NCBI RefSeq assembly: GCF_049306965.1
Contig: NC_133184.1
Span: 4,442,001-4,506,000, forward strand
Source of the DNA: Danio rerio
Lineage: Eukaryota > Chordata > Actinopteri > Cypriniformes > Danionidae
Length of the DNA stretch: 64,000 nt
Direction: 5' to 3'
Shown here: piece after piece, positions 22,735-34,627 of the stretch
Numbering within the stretch: the first letter of the stretch is position 1
Layout of the letters: each line of letters starts with the position of its first letter
Program-made: the position numbers and the translations under genes
Notes under the pieces: generated by a model
Seen by the model: only the letters and a program-made list of their open reading frames with translations
Databases searched by the model: none
Told to the model about the DNA's origin: nothing

Positions 22735-22803
22735 CCAGTGCCTGGAATAGAACCCGGGTCTTATTGCATGAAAGGTGAAGCACGTAACCACTGAGCTACT
22801 GGA
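22735..22803 (-). repeat. tRNA-like segment 2 in the satellite
   Basis: The minus strand reads CCAGTAGCTCAGTGGTTACG (A-box), TTCACCTTTCATGCAATAAG, then CCCGGGTTCTATTCCAGG (B-box within a nearly paired T-arm). The centre has about 12 bases where a 7-base anticodon loop should be, and the acceptor halves pair over only about 4 bp. Best read as a tRNA-derived repeat rather than a tRNA gene. Confidence 0.6.
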
Positions 22804-23462
22804 AGGTGATGATATCCCTGCACAATACACTCTGATACGTTTCATATACATACTATGCATCTACATTCTAGACATGCTACTATCCATACACATACATGAT
22901 ACATTCTTTACATATACATTCTATACATGACACACTCTTTACATATATTTTCCTGACATGATACACTCCATACACATAAATGATACACTCTTTACATATA
23001 CATTCCATACATTATACACACTTTGCATTAAAATTCCATAGATATGCATTCCTTACATGACACACTCTTTACATATACATTCCTGACATGATACACTCCA
23101 TACACATACATTTTATACATGATACACTCTTTACATATACATTCCCGACATGATACACTCCATACACATTATACATTCCTGACATGATACACTCCATACA
23201 CATACATTTCATACATGATACATTCTATACATGACACACTCTTTACATATACATTCCTGACATGATACACTCCATACACATACATTTCATACATGATACA
23301 CTCTTTGCATATACATTCCCGACATGATACACTCCATACACATTATACATGATACATTTCTGACATGATACAGTCCATAAACATACATTCTTGACATGAC
23401 AAACTCCATACACATACATTTTATACATGACACGTTCTTTACATATGCACACATGATACCAA

Positions 23463-23500
23463 CCTGTCCGTGCCTGGAATAGAACCAGGGTCTCATTACA
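23463..23500 (-). repeat. tRNA-like segment 3 (truncated)
   Basis: Only the B-box half (CCTGGTTCTATTCCAGG, a perfectly paired T-arm) remains. The A-box half is replaced by satellite phrases. Confidence 0.5.
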
Positions 23501-23571
23501 TGATACTGTCTTTACATATACAGTTCATACATGATACACTCTTTACATATGCACACATGATACCATCCCAT

Positions 23572-23605
23572 CAGTGCCTGGAATAGAACCAGGGTCTCAT
23601 TACAT
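23572..23605 (-). repeat. tRNA-like segment 4 (truncated)
   Basis: The same B-box half as segment 3, about 110 bp further on, again joined directly to satellite sequence. The pair looks like a local duplication. Confidence 0.5.
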
Positions 23606-23908
23606 GATACAGTCTATACATATACATTTCTGATATGATACAGTCCATACACATACATTATACACTCTTTACATATACATTCCATACATGATACAGTCCA
23701 TTCACATACATTCATTATACACTCTTTACAAATACTTTCCCGACATGACACACTTTAAACTACATTTCTGACATGATACAGTCCATAGACATACATTATA
23801 CACTCTTTACATATACATTCCATACACACACTTTACATGATACATCCATACATTATACATTCCATACATGATACACTCTTTACATATGCACACATGATAC
23901 CATCCTGT

Positions 23909-23975
23909 CAGTGCCTGGAATAGAACCCGGATCTCATTGTATGAAAGGTGAAGCACTTAACCACTGAGCTACTGG
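23909..23975 (-). repeat. tRNA-like segment 5
   Basis: A complete A-box and B-box copy, ending at the border of the insertion that begins near 23980. It has the same unusual centre as segment 2. Confidence 0.55.
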
Positions 23976-23977
23976 AC

Positions 23978-25096
23978 CCGCTCTACCCGCTCTCTCTCTC
24001 AGTAATTCCGCTAGTCCTGGCCGCTCCTGGCTCCAAAACAGAGCAAATTTCAATTGAGCCCACTGTTAGAATGGCCAACTTTACAGCAGAAAAAAAGGTG
24101 TTTACAGCCTGGTACAAAAAAACGATTTTGGTTAACACAGCTAATATTACCCTTCATGACAACTGTGAGGGGGGTGAATTTTTTTATAACTCATCCGTTT
24201 CCTTTATTTTAATTTATATTAAGTTTGCATAATTAAGGGAGTGGCCACTTGATTGACAGCTAGGTCTCGTTGGTCACCGTCACGTGACCTCAGCTGAATC
24301 CGGCAGGTTAGCCACTGAACTCGGCATATTTATCGTATTTCTGTGTTGTTTTATGTGGCTTTACACTGTCAACTGCCTTTTGGACTTGTTTCCTACAATT
24401 ATTAGATGGCATGGCATGCTGAGGGCACTTAATTGTGCTCACAAACCATTCACACGGCCTCCGTTTCCCATGTGAGTAAAGTTACATACTTATATACCAT
24501 CTCTATACATGTATTTGTTTTATTTAAGATCATTTATCGTTTATATTTATATTTAGAGCTGTAATGCACTCCAGAATCTGTCAGATTGATTAGCTGTAGG
24601 CTCTAGAACAGTCATCTGAAGCGTTGTCATACAGTGTTATGCTGGATTTCATCAATAGTCTTACATTAACTAACACAGACTATATCTGAAGAGTTTGGAA
24701 GTAATTCACGTTTTCCTCCTGTTGAAAAACGTCATAAGAACAATGTTTAGTGGCTCAATGTATTACAGCAGTGTTAAAGACTAAACACTTTATTGATATA
24801 GTGTACAACCAAGCACAAGTGGTCAGAATACAAACTAGTCGCAGGTGATAAAGTATTAAGCGTTCTCCCAAAGTAAAGTGTGTCTGAACCAGGTCCAAGC
24901 TAAATACCAGCAGGTGTCTGTAGCTGCGCTCACTCTCCGCCTCTTTGCCCTTGTTTGGTATCCCGCCGTCGGTGTGATGACGCGCGAACAAAATGGCGAC
25001 GGTTGGCCACACCTACTTGTGGCTTCTTTTGCGCTCTTTAGAAACCTATGGGTGACCTCACGGATACTACATCCATATATTTTACAGTCTATGTTT
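23978..25096. mobile_element. Element inserted in the satellite (unassigned DNA transposon)
   Basis: The sequence leaves the satellite at about 23978 and returns at about 25097. The right end reads, inverted, ACATAGACTGTAAAATATAT, an end I recognise from common fish non-autonomous elements, and a GGAGTGGCCACTTGATTGAC-like phrase (about 24239-24260) belongs to the same type. The matching left TIR is not clear, so the left end may be truncated. Frames at 23948-24232 and 24284-24475 show no known domain. Confidence 0.5.
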
Positions 25097-25463
25097 AATA
25101 CACATACATTCTAGACATGATACACTCTTTACATACACATTCCATACTTAACACGTTTTACATATACTTTCCCAACATGATACACTCCATACCCATAGAT
25201 TTCATACATATACTTTCCATACTTAACACTCTTTACATATACTTTCCCAACATGATACACTCCATACACTTACATTTACTACATGATACAGTCTTTACAT
25301 ATACATTTCTGACATGATACATAGACATACATTATACACTCTTTACATATACATTCCACACATACACACTCTTTATATATACATTCCATACATGATACAT
25401 TCTTTACATATACATTCCATACATGATACACTCTTTACATATGCACACATGATACCATTCTGT

Positions 25464-25530
25464 CAGTGCCTGGAATAGAACCCAGGTGTCATTGCATGAA
25501 AGGTGAAGCACTTAACCACTGAGCTACTGG
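25464..25530 (-). repeat. tRNA-like segment 6
   Basis: A complete A-box/B-box copy. The 200 bp that follow on the plus strand repeat those after segments 2 and 7, marking the higher-order unit. Confidence 0.55.
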
Positions 25531-26132
25531 AAGGTGATGATATCCCTGCACAATACACTCTGATACGTTTCTTACGCACACTATGCCTCTACATTCTAGA
25601 CATGCTACTATCCATACACATGCATGATACATTCTTTACATATACATTCTATACATGACACACTCTTTACATATATATTTCTGACATGATACACTCCATA
25701 CACATAAATGATACACTCTTTACATATACATTCCATACATTATACACATTATACACACTTTGCATATAAATTCCATAGATATCCATTCCTTACATGACAC
25801 ACTCTTTACATTTACATTCCTGACATGATACATTACATACACATACATTTTATATTGCTGACATGATACAGTCCGAACACATACATTCATTATACACTCT
25901 TTACAAATAATTTCCCGACGTGATACACTTCATACACATACATTTTATACATGATACAGTCTTTACATTTACATTTCTGACATGATACAATTCATAGACA
26001 TACATACATTCCAAACTCTTTACATATACATTCCATACATACACTCTTTACATGATACATCCATACATTATACATTCCATTTACATATATATTCCATACA
26101 TGTTACACTCTTTACATATGATACCATCCTGT

Positions 26133-26200
26133 CAGTGCCTGGAATAGAACCCGGGTCTCATTGCATGAAAGGTGAAGCACTTAACCACTGAGCTACTGGA
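26133..26200 (-). repeat. tRNA-like segment 7
   Basis: A complete copy with CCGGGTTCTATTCCAGG. It is about 669 bp from segment 6, close to the 672-bp period of the neighbouring tRNA array, which may be chance. Confidence 0.55.
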
Positions 26201-26412
26201 AGGTGTTGGTATCCATGCACAATACACTCTGATACGTTTCATACGCACACAATGCATCTACATTCTAGACATGCTACTATCCATACACATACATGATACA
26301 TTCTTTACATATACATTCTATACATGACACACTCTTTACATATATTTTCCTGACATGATACACTCCATACACATACATGATACACTCTTTACATATACAT
26401 TCCATACATATA

Positions 26413-27463
26413 TAGTCTAACCGAGAGACCATGAAAGTATGAATAAGCTTTTACGCATTACACATTGATAGCATATGTCGAAGTTTATCAACACTTTTAG
26501 GATGAAAAAATGCAGTTTTACAGATGCTTGAAATCTGACCTCAAAATCACCATTTGATGCAGATTATACACATATCATAAACCACAGCTGATAATGAAGG
26601 CCAGTCGGTCAGAGAGCTGTCAGTTTAGCTCTGGATAACAAGCTGATATACAAGATGTTTTGCCTGTTACTGGGTCATATTTCTGGCAAGATTTGTTGCC
26701 ATTTACAAATTGTTATTTAATGTAAGGAATTTTCACCATTTTTAGAGTGTAGTTGCTGATAACAATACATCGATGGCCAACGTTGTATTGTCAATCTAAA
26801 TTATTATCAACCTTTGAAAGGGTTCTCGCAATATACATTAGCCCATACAATACATAAAGATGGAAAAAGTAACATACTGGTAACATGATAAAAACATGTC
26901 AGGCTTCTTTACAAGTGTATGTTCTTGAGGTCATGTGTTTGTGAGTTTGTGCATACACACACACACACACATACAAAATGCATACAGGACGTTGGAGCGT
27001 GTGCGTATGTATGTGCGAAGAGTGAAATGAGGGACGCAGGTGCACCTCCATCTGTACACTCCACGGTGAAGAGGGCAGCTGCTGTGAATCAAATATTCCC
27101 TCATGTCTCTGTAGCCTAACTCTGACTAATGACATGTACGTCAGAGTGACCACACAGTGGTGCTCTCACAAGGGACAGGATGAAGAGAAAATACAGATAA
27201 AGGGAAAGATGAAAGGAAGCAAGGGAGAGGAAAGCGCCAATAGAATGTAATGTAGAGAAATAAGGGCGAACTTTTAAGTGAAGATTAAGCGAAGATTATA
27301 ATTATGTAATGAGCTCTCAGTCACCCATAAATAAAATCAATAAACAAAGCACAAGTGCAGTTTAGTAAAATTTTAATCCAACCTGGAGGTGATGTAGCCT
27401 GCAGAACCCTACAGTCTCTCTGTGCTTGCTAGTTTGGGACCGACTGGATGGCAAGGGTCGAGT
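26413..27463. other. Unassigned sequence with a short CA tract
   Basis: The satellite stops abruptly at about 26412. The rest is unique-looking sequence with a short (CA)n at about 26955-26972. Frames over the CA tract on both strands are artefacts. No gene seen. Confidence 0.4.
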
Positions 27464-29080
27464 TACACTCACCGGCCACTTTATTAGGTACACCATTGTA
27501 GTGCCAGGTTGGACCCCTTTTTGCCTTCAGAACTGCCTTAATACCTCATGGCATAGATTCAACAAGGTACTGGAAACATTCCTTAGCAATTTTGGTCCAT
27601 ATGGACATGATAGCATCACACAGTTGCTGCAGATTTGTCGGCTGCACATCCATGATCCAAATCTCTCATTCCACCACATCCCAAAGGTTTGGATTGAGTT
27701 CTGGTGACTGTGGAGGGCATTTAAGTACAGAGAACTCATTGTCATGTTAAAGAAACCAGTCTGAGATGATTCACACCTTATGACATTGTGCGTTATCCTG
27801 ATGGAAGTACCCATCAGAAGACGGGTACACTGTGGGCATAAAGGTATGGACATGGTCAGCAACAATACTTAAGTAGGCTGTGGCATTGATACAATGCTAA
27901 ATTGGTACTAATGGGCCCAAAGTGTGCAAAGAAAGTATCCCCCACGCCATTACACCACCACCACCAGCCTGAACCATTGATACAAGGCAGGATGAAGCCA
28001 TGCTTTCATGTTGTTGATGCCAAATTTTGAACCTACCATCTAAATGTTGCAGCAGAAATCAAGACTCATCAGACCAGGCAACTTTTTTTTGCAATCTTCT
28101 ATTGTCCAATTTTGGTGAGCCTGTGTGAATTGTAGCCTCAGTTTCCTGTTCTTAGCTGAGAGGATTGGCACCCGATGTGGTCTTCTGCTGCCGTAGCCCA
28201 TTCGCCTCAGGGGTCAACATGTTGTGTGTTCAGAGATGCTCTTCTGCATACCTCAGTTGTAACGAGTAGTTATTTGAGTTACTGTTGCCTTTCTATCTGC
28301 TGGAATTAGCCTGACCATTCTCCTCTGACCTCTGGCATCATCAAAGCATTTGCACCCAAGCATGCCACATTCTAAATCACCATAATCACCTTTCTTCCTC
28401 CTTCTGATGCTCTGTTTGAACTGCAGCAGATCGTCTTGAACAAAGTCTACATGCCTAAATGCATTGAGCTGCTACAATAGCTGCGTCCCAAATGGCACAC
28501 TATACACTCATCCACTATGTACTTATGCACTTACACACTCAACAGGATAGTATATGTATGTAGTGTTGTCCCAAATGGCACACTAATGTGTTTTTACTAA
28601 GCGGAAATTCAAACCGTTTCCCTGATGACGTTTGACGGTTGCCAAATCAGTGAAATAAACGACCGAATTATCAGATAATACCTGCCGTGAGTATTGCCGC
28701 ATTCACCATCGGGAGGCGCTATAATCACTCTCGTAGGAGAATTTTGCTTTCACCATTCAAAATAAATAAAGTTATTCAACATGTGCGTCCGATAGCTCCG
28801 CCCTTTCCCCTACGTAAGCAAACCTGCGGTCGTTGAGTGCGTGAAGTGTCCATCATTACACACTTCATTTAAGCGGCTGAATGAGGGCATCATCCGGGTA
28901 ATTAAAGTGCACTTATTATTTTTAGAGTTTTCAGTGTGAACACACTACTTACACTATTTATACTACAAAATGGCGTAGAATAGTGCATAAGTATGCGATT
29001 TGGGACGCAGCTTATGTAATTGGCTGATTAGGAATTTGCGTTGAGCAGTTGGACAGGTGTACCTAATAAAGTGACCATGT
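27464..29080 (-). mobile_element. Tc1-like DNA transposon, decayed, with a MITE inside
   Basis: The left TIR contains CCGGCCACTTTATTAGGTAC and the right end reads, inverted, TCACTTTATTAGGTACACCT, a widespread fish Tc1/mariner TIR. The transposase lies on the minus strand. The C-terminal catalytic region is recognisable as a broken SPELNP-x-LWDVV-type motif near 27660-27700 and a QDNAQCH-like segment near 27780-27800. Stops and frame changes interrupt it throughout, so it is inactive. A MITE has inserted at 28478-29014, close to the right TIR. Confidence 0.8.
28478..29014. mobile_element. MITE inserted in the Tc1-like element
   Basis: TIRs are TAGCTGCGTCCCAAATGGCA on the left and, inverted, TAAGCTGCGTCCCAAATCGC on the right. 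A fragment of the same family, inverted, lies at about 33005-33140 and shares the phrase around TTTTTACTAAGCGGAAAT. No coding capacity. Confidence 0.7.
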
Positions 29081-29890
29081 CAAACAGGAAACAAAGAAGA
29101 CAATTTGCATACAAATTTAGAAAATGTATATTATTATTATTATTGTTACTAAATAATAGAATTTTGATTGTTTCACATTTTACAGAGTAAATCAGGCTAC
29201 AGGACAGCAAGAAACAAAAGCATAAAAAGCTTTAGGGAAAGTGCCAGACATCTGCCTGCTCTCCTTCACGTTGAGACTTGAGCCAAGCACCTGGGCTTCT
29301 AATGGAGTGAATCATTCAGTTTTGGGGCTGAATGGAAACTACTTTCAGAGCTTTCACTGACACTAAGAGATGCTTGGAGCAATCCTAAATATGAAATGCA
29401 AACGCAAAAAGAGAAAAATTACTGAGACTACTTTGATGCAACCTTTGTCATGAAATTGCAATTCTGCAGACTTTCACCGCATTCAGCAGATGCAATATGG
29501 AAAACTCAGCATCACTGGGGAATACAGAGGTGGAAAAGTGAAGGATATTATTTGGAACACTATAACAGATTGAATAAAAAAATATATAATTATAATCCAT
29601 GGAAGTTCCACTCAGCAGTAGGTCAAGAAAACAGGCATGATTGGTGACTAAAGCCAACGCTCTAAATTTAGCATTGGACATTCAGAGGTGTTTTTTGCTG
29701 AAATTCTGAATAAAGCTCTTGTGAAAGGAATAGCTGACAAATCACACTGCTAGCAACAAAAGGATTGTATGTGAAGACGGGTGAATGACATACTTTAGCA
29801 GTGGTTCCCAATCTTACCTTCATGTGACTTAAATTTTAACACCCAAAGTTCTTAATGACTGCCGTCCTGCATCAAGCAATGATTGGATTC
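29081..29890. other. Unassigned sequence
   Basis: A short (ATT)n tract at about 29130-29145; otherwise no recognised element or gene. The opposed frames at 29448-29681 have no known motif. Confidence 0.35.
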
Positions 29891-29893
29891 TAA

Positions 29894-30645
29894 TGCTGCG
29901 TTCACACCAGACGCGGCACGCGCATTAAGCGCGAGTGATTTAGATGTTAAGTCAATGCAAACTCGCGAATAGACATCCTGCGGCGCGAATGACGACAATT
30001 GCGCGATGCGCATGGCGCAAATGGCGTGGCGCGAATTGAGCGTTTTGCACGTTTAACGCTCTTAATGCGCGTTTCGCGCGAATCACTCGCGTTCAAAAAT
30101 CTGAACTTCAGCAGACATTCGCGCCACGTTAACCTATCAGGAGCTTGCTCTTGTGGGGCGTGATTGTGACGTATCGCCTGTTGTCGGTGTCCCAGGGGAA
30201 ATCCCCCAGCAGACACCGACAAGAAGTTCATCAAACTGGGCTGGGCTCAGTCAGAAGCACCGCTGAAAACCTCCATCAGCCAGGTTCAGTTTCTGGAGGA
30301 GTCTATGAGCTTAAAGAGCTGGATGCACCTCTGAAAGGATGTAGTGGACTCAGACTCGACTCTAAACGTATCAACGCTGTTTATCATCCTTCATAAAGCA
30401 CATAAACACTGTTATTTTCTTCATAAAACCCATGTTAGCCCTTTAGCTATGAAGCTAGAGTCATGGGGCAGACAGAAGTTCTGCCCATCACGCGAATCCG
30501 CGTCTGTTCTGAAGTGAATTTGACACGCGAATGAAGCGGGGTTTGACGCGCGAATGAATACGGGTAACCTCAAATGTTCACGCGACTATTTATGCACGAA
30601 TAGCGTGATTTATCCGCGCGTTCCGCGTCTGGTGTGAACACAGCA
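29894..30645. mobile_element. Harbinger-type MITE, family H, copy 1
   Basis: TIRs are TGCTGCGTTCACACCAGACG and, inverted, TGCTGTGTTCACACCAGACG, with TAA directly outside each end (29891-29893, 30646-30648), the TSD pattern of PIF/Harbinger. The outer parts are rich in CGCGAAT and GCGCG phrases. The centre (30145-30390) contains a segment readable as KKFIKLGWAQSEAP, shared with the other copies and probably a remnant of a coding region. Confidence 0.8.
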
Positions 30646-30648
30646 TAA

Positions 30649-31205
30649 GACTAAACGTAATATGAAAGCGATTAAGGAACACATTTTAAAACACATCAAG
30701 ATACATTAATTTATTGTACATTAATTAATTTCCCTCATTAGTTTTAAACCTCTTCCTGCCTTCTGTCAAATGTTTACCCAAAACAAAACCTATTCTGCAA
30801 CCAACATTGCTAACTTTGTTTAATGCTGCAGTATTTACTGTGATAATCTGGTATCTGCTCCATAGTTGTAACCATCTCCAGTCTCAAGCCAAAATGATTC
30901 AAATGGCAGCGCCCTCTCGTCGACGGAGAATAAGGTGATAAGGAAAGACTAGGATTACTTATTAAATACAGATGCTTCTCAATCAGGGGTAATTTTGCCA
31001 CAGCAGGTTCTGCTGCCGCTAGTAATGTGTTTGCAGCCTCTGACCACTAGGTGGCACAACTCTTCTACAAATTAGCAGGCAAATGTTTTTCAGTCTTTAT
31101 CAGTAGCACTCAGCCTTGCCTGGAAAATGAACTAAGTTTGACTGTTATATTCAGTGGATAATCTTTTTAAACAGACAGCAGTTCATCTGAACCTATTATA
31201 GTGTG
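30649..31205. other. Unassigned sequence
   Basis: AT-rich with a patch around 30900-31075 including TGACCACTAGGTGGCAC, a phrase common in fish repeats. No gene or element ends are resolved. Confidence 0.3.
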
Positions 31206-31591
31206 CACTGCAAAAAATGCTTTTCTTAATTACATTTGTTTTTGTCTGAATATCTATATTTTCTTAAATCAAGAAGCACTCTAGACAACCAAAATTTATA
31301 GTCTTAATCTAAGAAATAATATGCCAAAATTAAGTGTTTTTTTTTTTATATATATAAAACAAGCGTAATAATCTGCCAATTGGTTAAGCAAAATAATCTT
31401 ATTTTACATCGGCAACACTTTTTTTTTTGTTCTTAGTCTGTTGGCAGATTATTTTGCTTGTTTAAGAAGAAAATCACACAGTTTTGACACATAACAAAAC
31501 AAAATGCACTTGTGTAGAAAATGCTTCTTGATTTAAATTGGACTAGAAAGAAGTCAAAACCTCTAGGTAAGAAAGGCAAGTTTTTGCAGTG
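31206..31591. mobile_element. MITE with CACTGCAAAAA termini (hAT-like)
   Basis: The left end CACTGCAAAAAATGC and the right end, inverted, CACTGCAAAAACTTGCC match a common fish hAT MITE type. Inner subterminal segments (CTTCTTGATTTAA and its inverse) pair as well. No clear 8-bp TSD is seen. Confidence 0.6.
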
Positions 31592-32441
31592 TGGACATAC
31601 AATGATAAAAATCCATTATTATTAATATTATAGCCTTTATTTTACCAGCACATTGAGATTAAAAATGTTTTTTTTACAAGAGCCATCACCATAGCCATAA
31701 ATTGTCTGCACTTTCTATGATGTTGACAAACACTGCCGTATTAGCATATTAGCATCCTGAGCAGATTGTACAGTCCGCCTTTTTTCCAGGGGTTTATTGT
31801 ACAGTCTGCCATTGTTAGATTATCAGAAATGGGAAGATTATCCCCTATACCAGCGGTTCAATCCTGGTCTTTGTAGTCCCCTTGACTGCTTTTTTGGCAT
31901 GTCTATGTACCACACCTGATTTAAATAACCAGCTCATTAGAAGAGAGCTCCATAAAGGACCCATAAGCTGCGTTAGTACGTTACGTTAGCAATGTATTAA
32001 TGTGATCTCGACTTTAAAAGTAAAATAAGGATTTGTTTTGGTGTTACAAAGCAATTTACTAATTTAACGGTAAAACAAAACAGTAATTAGCGCACTTTAG
32101 TGATAACATAACTTAAGAAAAGTACTTTACCTTCAAAAGACGGTTGGTGACTGTGCATTCGGATCGGCGACGTGAAACGAGTCATCTCAATGAATCGAAT
32201 CTTTTCTCTGACTGATTCATTTTACCGGAGTTTATAATGTAATTTACACCGTTACGCCAGTAGGTGGCGAAAGCGAGCGTCTTTTTAATTGTGAAAGACT
32301 ATCTGATTGAACCTGTAAAGCACAGATTCATTAAAACACACATATTCCACAAACAAAAAGTTTATTTTTTTAGAGAAAAGTCTGTTTACATAGAATGTTT
32401 ATTTTAATGTGTCTACTCAAGTCAATTTTGCCAAATAACAC
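31592..32441. other. Unassigned sequence
   Basis: No gene. A short segment around GTACAGTCCGCC/GTACAGTCTGCC is repeated at 31768 and 31800. A GC-richer patch at about 32140-32290 has the look of a MITE interior, but its ends were not found. Confidence 0.3.
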
Positions 32442-32552
<111 letters not shown>

Positions 32553-33004
32553 TTGTAGTCATTAATAACTTAAAATATTGTAATTACCTTATACATGCAT
32601 AATATAGACCTATAATTTATTGGCAGCAATGTATTATCTAATTTCAATTTTGCATTTGTGTCTTATTTAAAGTGTGTGATAAAAGTTTATAATAATTTAG
32701 TAATTAAATTTACTCTAACATTGCAGAAAACACATTATGGTTACCAATCACACTAACAATAACACTAACCTGCTTTTTTTTCAAGGATAAAATGAAATAA
32801 AAAGTGTACTTAAATGAAGATGTAGAAAATACTGATGTAGATACTGATGTTGGATTACTTTATTTATTTTGGATTTTCAAAGCATAATTGTCCTGATTAT
32901 ACTGCCTCTCAATGGTGAATGTGGTTACACTCATGGTATTATTTGATAGCTTGGTCATTTATTTTTCTAATTTGGCAACTGTCAGTTGTCATCTGGAAAA
33001 TGGT

Positions 33005-33140
33005 TTAAATTTCCGCTTAGTAAAAAAAAAGTTAGTGTTCCATTTGGGACTTCACTACATTCATATACTAAGCTATTGAGTGTGTAAATGCATAAATACA
33101 TAGTGCAAAATTGCATAGTGTGCGACACAGCTGTGTGTTG
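33005..33140. mobile_element. Fragment of the MITE family found at 28478-29014
   Basis: Shares TTTCCGCTTAGTAAA, GTTCCATTTGGGAC and GCATAGTGTGCGACACAG with the Tc1-nested MITE, in inverse orientation. One end only. Confidence 0.5.
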
Positions 33141-33164
33141 TTTCATCAAATTGCATAGAGAACA

Positions 33165-33562
33165 GGATCCTACTACTACTACGGCTACTACTCAGTAAGT
33201 ACTGCAATTGAATTTAAACGTACTACTCGGCCGTTAGAAAAGTACGTTCTATACAGTATGAATGTGAAAAGTATGAATGGAATTCGGACATACTACATCC
33301 GCCATTTTGACTTAGTCACGTGACTTACCTGCGTCATTTGCGTCGATTTACTCCCATTCATGAATTCGCTCTCAGGGCATCCTGGGATAGCGCAGCGTGC
33401 ATGGGATGCGCACTCCGGAATCTTGCCGGAAGTAGTAAGTCATCTGGGTACTTCTCGCATACTGTTTTTCGAATTCTATGAATTCGGACATACTACTCGG
33501 CTCGCATACTGATTTTAGCATACTGTATAGTAAGGAAGTATGCAGTTTCGGACGCAGCCTCT
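33165..33562. mobile_element. MITE, family M, copy 1 (uninterrupted)
   Basis: Contains CGGACATACTACATCCGCCA and TGAATTCGGACATACTACTC and ends GCAGTTTCGGACGCAGCC. It aligns from end to end with the copy at 35657-36395 and provides the empty-site sequence for the insertion found there (TTCTATACAGTATGAATG). Confidence 0.65.
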
Positions 33563-34424
33563 GTGTCTACACAAGATGCGAGTGGTGAGAAGTGATTCAA
33601 AGCGATAAAATCTAATAGGGATGATGTGCCATTGTATTTCTAAGTACTACTGACACAGATGACAAAGTAGATGTAGTAGAAGTACGTAAGTGACGTGTAT
33701 AAGTGAAATGATCCCTTTTGACTTGCTTTATGAATTTAAGAAAACACCAATACTCCAATTATTGCTACATGACTCCTCTCCACAATCCATTGTCAATTCT
33801 CCAAGTAAGAGATGATTAAAGAGAAGGTTGTTTTTTGTGATTATCTGCGGGCTCATGTCTATGTCAGAGCACAGCTCTATTTTATTTGACAGTGCTGTAA
33901 TGACTCCTAACACATTTGACAGGAACGCACCTGGCTTATTGTTAGAAAGTGGCGCTTCTATTCAGAAAATTATCACCTACTATCGAGAAAAGGCAGAATT
34001 GGTGTTTTTCACTGGTAAATTTTCACAAGTTTATTTGAACAAAACTGTGAGATTAACTAGCAAGATGCATTTGATGAAAGAACATTATTTGCTGAAACTA
34101 TCTTCTCTGGCATCCGGGGTAAGGTAAAGTCGGAAAATATGTGTACAGTGGTAAGCTGAATTAGGGTTTTCATATGAAAGTTTTTTTTTTGCTAAAGAAA
34201 TATAATTAATAAGTATTAATCAATTCTTTATTAAGGAGTGACTGACTAGTTTCATAGACAGCATGTAAATAGGGATTGGTTACAGCCTCCAGCTTTGCCA
34301 GATGTACAATAATTATCGTATTTGTACAATGATTTCGACTTCTGTATGATGTTTGATCAATAATGAAAAAAAAAATTCTGATAATTTCAGAATTTTTTTG
34401 CTATTAAAATGAATTTCATTGTAA
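33563..34424. other. Unassigned sequence
   Basis: A plus-strand frame at 33828-34127 (99 codons) has no family I recognise and no splice signals that convince me. Probably non-coding. Confidence 0.3.
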
Positions 34425-34432
34425 TCTTAGGG

Positions 34433-34624
34433 CAGGGGTGGCCAACCTTGTTCCTGGAGAGCCACCTTCCTGCAGATTTCAGTTGCAACCCATATCAAAG
34501 ACACCTACCTGTAATTATCACGTGGTGTTCAGGTCCTAATTAATTGGTTCAGGTGTGTTTGATATGGGTAGCAACTGAAATCTGCAGGAAGATGGCTCTC
34601 CAGGAACAAGGTTGGCCACCCCTG
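34433..34624. mobile_element. hAT MITE of the CAGGGGTG palindrome type, copy 1
   Basis: TIRs are CAGGGGTGGCCAACCTTGTT and its exact inverse, continuing with GCTCTCCAGGAAC in the arm. Possible TSDs are TCTTAGGG and TCTTAAGC (imperfect). About 192 bp, so the arms could fold into a long hairpin. Confidence 0.75.
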
Positions 34625-34627
34625 TCT

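Larger units (their letters stand above)
22056..26412. repeat. AT-rich satellite with higher-order repeats and tRNA-like segments
   Basis: The array is built from shuffled short phrases such as GATACACTCTTTACATATAC, ATTCCATACATGATACAC and CTGACATGATACACTCCATA, with a basic period of roughly 20-45 bp. A larger block recurs: a tRNA-like segment, then GGTATCCATGCACAATACAC or its variant, then CATTCTAGACATGCTACTAT. It is seen from about 22735, 25464 and 26133 with the same order of phrases, showing higher-order structure. The array is interrupted by an unrelated insertion at about 23980-25095. The many open frames on both strands here are composition artefacts. Confidence 0.9.

Noticed and set aside
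22042-26191. Many open frames of 60-115 codons on both strands
   Set aside because: They follow the satellite repeat composition (HSLHIHS-like and its antisense) and have no coding character.
22001-26412. CRISPR-like array
   Set aside because: Repeats are irregular, have no constant spacers, and the context is a vertebrate satellite.
26955-26972. Possible Z-DNA or regulatory CA element
   Set aside because: Only about 18 bases, an ordinary short microsatellite.
27527-27865. 112-codon minus-strand frame considered as a host gene
   Set aside because: It belongs to the decayed Tc1-like transposase; the correct frame changes several times.
33828-34127. 99-codon plus-strand frame considered as an exon
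   Set aside because: No recognisable protein similarity or supporting splice signals.
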